The position numbers and the translations under genes were made by a program. 64,000 bases of DNA from Effrenium voratum (Eukaryota > Sar > Dinophyceae > Suessiales > Symbiodiniaceae), in the NCBI GenBank assembly GCA_963377175.1, contig CAUJNA010003507.1:190328-254327 (forward strand), given 5' to 3'. Position 1 is the stretch's first letter, and every line of letters begins with the position of its first letter. The notes beneath the pieces were generated by a model, which worked only from the letters and a program-made list of their open reading frames with translations, was not told where the DNA came from and made no database searches. This document shows, in pieces, positions 57,987 through 64,000 of the stretch.

Positions 57987-60900
57987 ATGGCAGTCGAGTC
58001 CTTGCGTCCACTCAGTGTGTTGGTGGACCGAGTCTGGGGAACAGCCAGGATGGCCTACGTGGCTTGGAGAGGCTCCAAGCCAACCGCTCAGTCGTTGTTT
58101 TTTTGTTTTTCTTCGTCGTGTCTTGAGCAGTGCTGTCAGATGCCTTCCACGTTGCCATGGACGTTGTCTGGGATCCTTTTACAAGAAGGCTTGTCCACGA
58201 AACTCAGTCTGTTTCCATGCTAGTCAGCGAGGAAGTAACCGAAACCTCGGAAGATATTCGCAAACCTTCCACATGCTTGCACATCAATGTTTGAGCGTCG
58301 GATCCAGTCAGAGTTATTTTGTGCTGTAAAGATTGTGTGATGAGACGAGTGTGGATCATCGCTTCTGGCAAGTGCCGCAATTGTTCCTGATGTTTGATTC
58401 CTGATGCACCAACTCCTTGCCTGAGGCAAAGCGAGTTTTTCTTGGAGGCACCCAAGTTTCGCACGGGGCGAAGAATATGAGCAGGCTGCTTGTCACTCTC
58501 TGAAGGTGTCAAACAAGGTGAAGCGGAACCCTTGAGACCCAGTCAACTTGCCAAGATACCTGTAAGTGTAGCAGCAGATTTCAGTTGAAGCCACTTCCTC
58601 ACATAGGGCCCCACATAGGGTGCAGACACCACTCCTCAACGTGCGTTTGGTGAGATCATGGCAGTTCAGGTCGGACCCATCACTTCACCCCGGAAACAAA
58701 TGCGATTTGCAAACCTGACTGACGAGGATCATAGTTTGGGCAAGCTTTGACTACTCAGCTGCGACCAAAAGGTGCACACAAGCAGATTTGCTTTCATGCC
58801 CATCTCAAACTGTCGAGCCAGCTCCGAGGATCCCAGGGGGTTCCAACATGTCAATGCCGTGCGATGGATGGAGCTTCTTGTGGCGCTCTTGTTGCCATTT
58901 GACAACTACTAAGCAGGCGTCCACGCCGAGATCGATGGCATGGTAACTGTCTATGTATTGACATTATTTTGTTGACAATTTTTGTATTTGCTGGATCGGT
59001 CCAATTGTCGCGCCCGCATTTGAGTGTGTCATGGGCCACACATTGCCAGACTCCGACTTGTTGCCCGCTTGGGTTTCCTTCATGCTCCCTTAAACAGTTG
59101 ATTTGTTGCAGGAGGTTTGTGTCTGGCCGTGCACACATTTGCAGCGTTGCACGAGCGTGACTTCTCAATTCCATTGTTTCAGGCCGTCCAGGAGAGGTGC
59201 CCCACCGGTCGATTCTGGCTTTGGCAAAACCGCCGTTGGCTTGCCGACCCGAAGTTCCGAATTTGTACAGGCTGTGTGCGTATCTCTGGTTCCTGCAATA
59301 ACAGTTCAGCGAACTAGGTTGGTGGGTGCCTTGCAAGCATCAAGCTGATTTGTTGCGTTGCACTGCCTTCTTGTTCGCCAAAAATCATTTGTTCTTACAC
59401 ACTGTAAATGTCGGCAGATTGTTCTGGATACATTGGAGTATAGAACTAGCTTTGTAGACTCGCTAGGTGGGAATTGTTCGGCACCACTGCTTCTGTGCGT
59501 GTGTTTTTATTTATTTATTTTTTATCATTGCACTGATTGTCCTTCCATTGCTTACCTCGTGATCAGAAATGCATTCAACTGTTCGTCGTACTGACTTCGT
59601 GTTGTGTGTTACCATGACGCGTGCAGGTACGAGTGCGAATTATCTCTGGCAGAGATCAACGCATATTATGACCTGTCAGCATCTCAGCTGGTGAGGGTGG
59701 ACACATTGGACGCTGGTGGGACAATTGGACGCTAATGGGACGAAATTTGTTTTGCAAAGCTGGTAACATCACGCAATGGTCTGATATCCAGAGCAAGACT
59801 TTAATTTGTGAAACGATAAACTGTTTTGCTTGCATTGCGCGTGGGTTAGTCGCCTTGCATTGATGGAAGCACAGGATGAAGATGTGAGTATGTCTCAAAT
59901 AGGCGGACCATATGATTGGTTTCCTTTTGGTTTCCCTTGAAGCCAATCGCAAAAAGCGTATGCTTAGCAGGATGACAAGCCCAGGTGTCACTGTGGTATG
60001 GGTCCCTGGTTCAATTTGTTTGGCAGGTTGGCCAGCTTCTCAGGTAAGCTGAAGAGGTGTGCCCAGCGGCTAGAATGGCCATGTAACCGCGATACACAAA
60101 TTTATTCCCAGCCCAGTAAACTGGCACCCAATAAACCATCATTTGTGGAGGAATCTTCTTGTGGGGACTGAAAGACCCCCTTTTTGGGATTCCACGTGAT
60201 TGTTTTTGCAGGGAAGCAGTTTAGGGTTTGTCTCCAATCTCTGGTTGTTGCACATTGAAATTTTGGGTGTCGGGTTCAAGCAGTCAGTTGTGAGAACCCT
60301 TTCCATGCACCACCCCTTGTGTGGGGAAAAGTGTCGGCGGATGAGCAGTGCAGGGGGCTTGCAAGTCTATGGAAGCAACTATTTCCCTTGCTGGCAGAAA
60401 GAAACCAATCACTTTAGCTTCCGAGCTGTTTGCTGCCTGCTTCGCAAGTCAGCCCAAGTCGCTGGAAAAATGCGAAGCTGTCAGGAAAGACAGGATGCAA
60501 AAGCAGAAGGCACCAGATTTGCCGGAAGATGACGAGGCTTGATTCGGGCCATTGCAAGGGTGAAATGGACACTCTTCTTGTCAGCGAGTCCTGCTACTTT
60601 CAAGCTTCAAATTGCTCGCCAGGCACTAATTATCAGTTGCCAGCTGTGCCTGAGAGAACCATTCAACATTCAGACGTTCAAAGTGCTAGGAAAGTCTTTG
60701 GACGTCAATCAGATTTCAGGTCTATGGAAAATCCTTGGACATTGCACAAGATTTCAGCGTTGCATCCCATCCCTCACTTTGATGGCTTGGCGCTTTGCAG
60801 GAGGCTCAGGACGCCTGGATTCGCGAGAAGCTCACCCTGGAGGACACGACCGGGTCGCTCCCTTTCTCGATTGGAGGGGTAGACAAATTGGTTGTGGCAA

Positions 60901-62519
60901 AGGGAAGCCACAGGAATCCGTTTTCGATTTTTCTGTCCTTGAATTTGATCAGTTGTTAGACTAGAGGCTCGGAGAACCCTGTTGAAGTGAGCATCATGCG
61001 GAGCCATTTGTTCTGCCATTTAGGGTATCTTCGCCATTTTCTAGAATCCGCCAAACATCCAGGGGAAACAAGGTTTTGGAAAAGAACGGTAGTTGAAAAG
61101 ACTGGTCATCGACTGTACGCTGAATGATCTGAGCTTAGCTTCAAACAGTGAACCAACTTGCTCACCTCACAACCTCCTCCCGCTTTGTGACAGGAGCGCC
61201 GCGTTTTGCAGCAGGCGTTGATGAAGCCGCGCGCATAAGTCACCGCCGTGTCTTTGTCAGATGGGCACTGATCACATGTTACAAAAATCGGAGTCTGCCA
61301 GCCTCAGTACAAACTCTGCCGCCAAGGCGCCTCGTCAGCTGCTTTGCTCGTGCCCCAGACACATGCTTTGCTTCTGTTTCAGAGTGTTTGACGGAACCTA
61401 GTGATGTATTGCAACGCAGGAGAGCTAAATGCCTGTGTTTAAAGCAGGAACCATCACTTGGCACACCAGGTACCCACTCAGGCTCAAGATGTGCTCAAGA
61501 TTTGTTTGGCAAGTCTTCTTCGCTCGGTGGATAGTGATTTGTCGAACACTGTGGCTTTATCCCAAACTAGCTGTTGCAGGTCGCCTGCCAGCTTAGTAAG
61601 CACTGCTGAGAGTGGATTGCTGCTAGCATTGCGCTTACGACTGCTCGGCACAGCGAGTTGCTCCAGCTAAGCACGAGTACTGCCTGGGCACATGTGTTTC
61701 TTGGTCAATCAAAGTCGCAGCAGCTGCGTCGTCCCGAGGATAGGCTAGATCAGGTGCAGCGGGACAAGCCAGGCGCTGACGCCGCTTGCATCAGTGATTT
61801 TTTTCTAGGCCCATGCCAGAGCTGGAGGTCAAGTGGATGCTGCTTGAATGTCCCCAGCAAGCCAATCGTGGAAGCCTTGCTTTCTGAACTTCGTGTTGAA
61901 TACAACCTGGGCACAACAGATCTGGAATTGGGTTCTTGCATTGCATGTTAGAACTCAAACCAACTGTTGGAGCAGTTGCAATACAGCAACACCTGCCATG
62001 GCCTGCATATCTTGGATTGGCAGGCAAGGGTGCATGTTTGACTCTCTGAAACTTTGGCATGTCTGTCGCTGCTGTTTTATTTTTTTGCCAAGACCCAAGA
62101 TCGCAGTGCTCTGATCAGTTTCCCACCCTCACGCCACCCTCCATTGACGTTTGGGCTACAAGCCCCCCATCAGAGCAATCATCACCGACATGTGCGTCTG
62201 TATTAAATTATGACTCTTTGGGGTGGGACTGTATGATTCATCAGAGACCAGGTTGCATGTATGCGGTGTTTGGGTTTTAAGTTCGGCTGCCAATGCTATC
62301 TCTATTTGCACTTGGCCAATTCAGCACTCGCAGAGGTCTTGAAGCATGAAACGGACGATAGTCCCTTGACGAAATTGATCTTCCAGCTGCCCTCCCACAG
62401 GGGCTATGTTTGCGGGTCGGGATTGCTGGCTGTCGCCAGGAAATTTCAACCTCTGGCGCCAGAAGCTGGTCTCAGAGCGCTACTGGGCCTCCCTCTTGGA
62501 GGCGCAAGCAACCCTCTAG
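57987..62519 (+). CDS. Multi-exon gene, unknown protein, start seen
   Basis: Phased exons: 57987-58071 (start MAVESLRPLSVLVDRVWG), 58131-58259 (AFHVAMDVVWDPFTRRLV, ... TETSEDI), 59112-59276 (AALHERDFSIPLFQAVQE, GRFWLWQNRRWLADPKF), 59418-59470 (IVLDTLEYRTSFVDSLG), 59627-59690 (YECELSLAEINAYYDLS), 60354-60536 (LASELFAACFASQPKSLE, DRMQKQKAPDLPEDDE) and 60801-60878 (AQDAWIREKLTLEDTTG). Entry and exit phases agree throughout if donors are GC, GC, GT, GA, GT, GC and GT. Further likely exons: 61194 on (ERRVLQQALMK), 61470-61579 (AQDVLKICLASLLRSVD), 61721-61793, 61858-61910 (IVEALLSELRVEYN), 61973-62023 and 62401-62519 (SPGNFNLWRQKLVSERYW). The protein is helical, Trp-rich in places and soluble-looking. 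No family recognised, although this is a confident gene model. Confidence 0.65.
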
Positions 62520-62915
62520 CTTATGATTCTCGGCTTAGGAGGTTCAACATGTCTTGTTTGGCAGCCAAAATCGCCGGCCTTGACGGTTGCGTTACACATC
62601 CTTCAGTGCATTGGTCTTGCCCATGTTGTAGGTCATGCTTGGCTAGATGCTTCGGGTTTCGGATGGGGCTGACTCTTGCAGCAGCATTCAGATGTCGCAT
62701 GAGCACATTGCTTTGCTAGGCAGGCTCTCCTCTTGAGATCCCTTGATTGTCTTCACCGAGATGCGATGAAACCTCACGAGTAATACGCCGCCATTGTCAC
62801 ACAGCGTCAGGCTGATGTCAAATTTCCGTTGTTTCAATCAGAAGAGTCAAACTGTTTGACACTTGGACATTGCCCAGGCACATCTTGACAGGTTTCAAGA
62901 TGTTCGCCTTGGCAG

Positions 62916-63052
62916 CTAGCTTGAGGAGGGATTCGCCCACCTTGACCCAGTGGCAACATGGGGCAGTGGGGCTTTGGGGCATTGGGGTTGCTTGTGATAC
63001 TTGGCGTATGGCAGGCAGAGCAGCTCGTCAGCGAGGAGATCAGTAGTTGCGC
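62916..63052 (-). CDS. Candidate minus-strand terminal exon, unknown
   Basis: On the minus strand, after CCGAAAG, the frame reads TDLLADELLCLPYAKYHK, QPQCPKAPLPHVATGS and RWANPSSS, then TAG at 62918-62916. Many codons end in G or C. A second minus frame and a plus frame overlap, so confidence is modest. It would be convergent with the plus gene ending near 62519. No family recognised. Confidence 0.38.
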
Positions 63053-63179
63053 CTTTCGGATGCATCGGCAGTTCCCGGTTTCTGGGCGGAAGGCAGCAAT
63101 GCTTCCAAACACGTTCCGCGAGAATTTGGCAAGTTGCTTGAGCCGGAGCAAGACTTCATGTTTTTCATTCTAGCACTCG

Positions 63180-64000
63180 TGCGAGAGTCGCAGGCTGGCC
63201 TGTGTCACAGAGCAAATATATGACTTATCAATATTCGTACTATTTAAATGTCACGAAATTAGCAGAGAAGCGTGAGAGCTATGATGCATGAGTGGTTTGC
63301 ATGCGCCCTTGGCCTCTGATGTTGGGTCATTCTATCTTTCCCATTCTCCATCCTCAGCTCCCAACCAATTCAAGAGCTGGGGAAGGTAAAGGATGGTAAA
63401 GGAAAGACCAACAGTCACTAACTCCCATTCTAGTCCTTTCTGTAATAGCTGCCAAATATTATTTATCTTTCTTTTATTTACAATTAATTATTATTTATTT
63501 TCTATTTTCATTTCTATTTAGTTTTATTATTTTTATATTGCTTTTTTTATATTTCTTTCATCATCACTTCATCTTTTCCAACATTAAAAGCTTGTAATCC
63601 CAAATAATCCAAATATAGAAATGGAAAGATATTAAGATGGAAATATGATAAGGGATCTATTCTCTCACTCCTGTCTCCTCCCTGTCGCCAGTTCTCTCGA
63701 TTCAAGATGATAGGGAACGGACTGGAAGGAAGTGGTTAGACACATTATCTTTCCCATGTGACCGCCAATGAAGGCTGGTCCACTCACTCATTCACTCTCC
63801 CTCCCGCACGCGGTCGCATCCTAAAGTAATTCTTGGAGGTATACCGTGGAAGGATTGGTCAGGTGACAGCGTTCACCGGTGGTAGGGAGAGGACCTATAT
63901 CTCAGGGACTTGACCGGTTGGTGGCTGAGATTACATGGCATGCTGTCAACCAAAGAGACTCAACTTCCCTTCCCCAGCTTCTTTCATCCGCTGGGCCATA
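63180..64000. other. AT-rich and non-coding end of the window
   Basis: 63440-63660 is markedly AT-rich (TTATTT, ATTTTTATAT, AATTAATTATT words) in contrast to the rest of the window. 63660-64000 returns to average composition with CTCCCTC and TCACTCATTC words. No exon, repeat unit or terminal structure was recognised. Confidence 0.5.

Overview
The window looks like nuclear DNA of a dinoflagellate, most likely a Symbiodiniaceae-type alga. Open frames are short in every register. Coding signal appears as small, G/C-ending exons of about 50-220 bp, bounded by AG on the 3' side of introns and by a mix of GT, GC and occasional GA on the 5' side. Introns are full of simple-sequence tracts, G runs and dispersed repeats. 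No bacterial operon, rRNA, tRNA, CRISPR or organellar gene was found. All gene models below were built by eye from splice motifs, reading phase and protein-like composition; only two could be assigned to a family.

Layout: 0-7.8 kb holds scattered candidate exons, a GC-rich minisatellite and two microsatellites. At 7.8-11.1 kb (+) is a multi-exon gene of unknown function. At 12.4-17.7 kb (+) is a second, with a short convergent minus-strand gene at 18.0-18.4 kb. At 20-23 kb and 24.8-28.5 kb (+) are two more unknown genes, then a minus exon at 29.7 kb. At 30-36.3 kb is a repeat-rich island: ATCT/AATC satellites, a decayed Ty1/copia element whose Gag is joined almost directly to RNase H, a long hairpin and diverged tandem repeats. 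At 36.5-48.1 kb (+) are candidate exons and a well-phased gene ending at 45.6 kb. At 48.2-51.4 kb (+) lies the clearest gene, a five-exon rhomboid intramembrane protease. At 51.7-56.4 kb is a hairpin-rich 57-bp tandem array followed by minus-strand exons. At 58.0-62.5 kb (+) is another unknown gene, and an AT-rich stretch closes the window.

The main result is the rhomboid gene: all its catalytic elements fall in exons whose phases agree only if all four introns use GC-AG boundaries. The other strong signals are structural: a 52-kb array of alternating hairpin units, two large inverted repeats, a deletion derivative of a copia element, and two short motifs that recur through introns. I see no pathway linking the genes.
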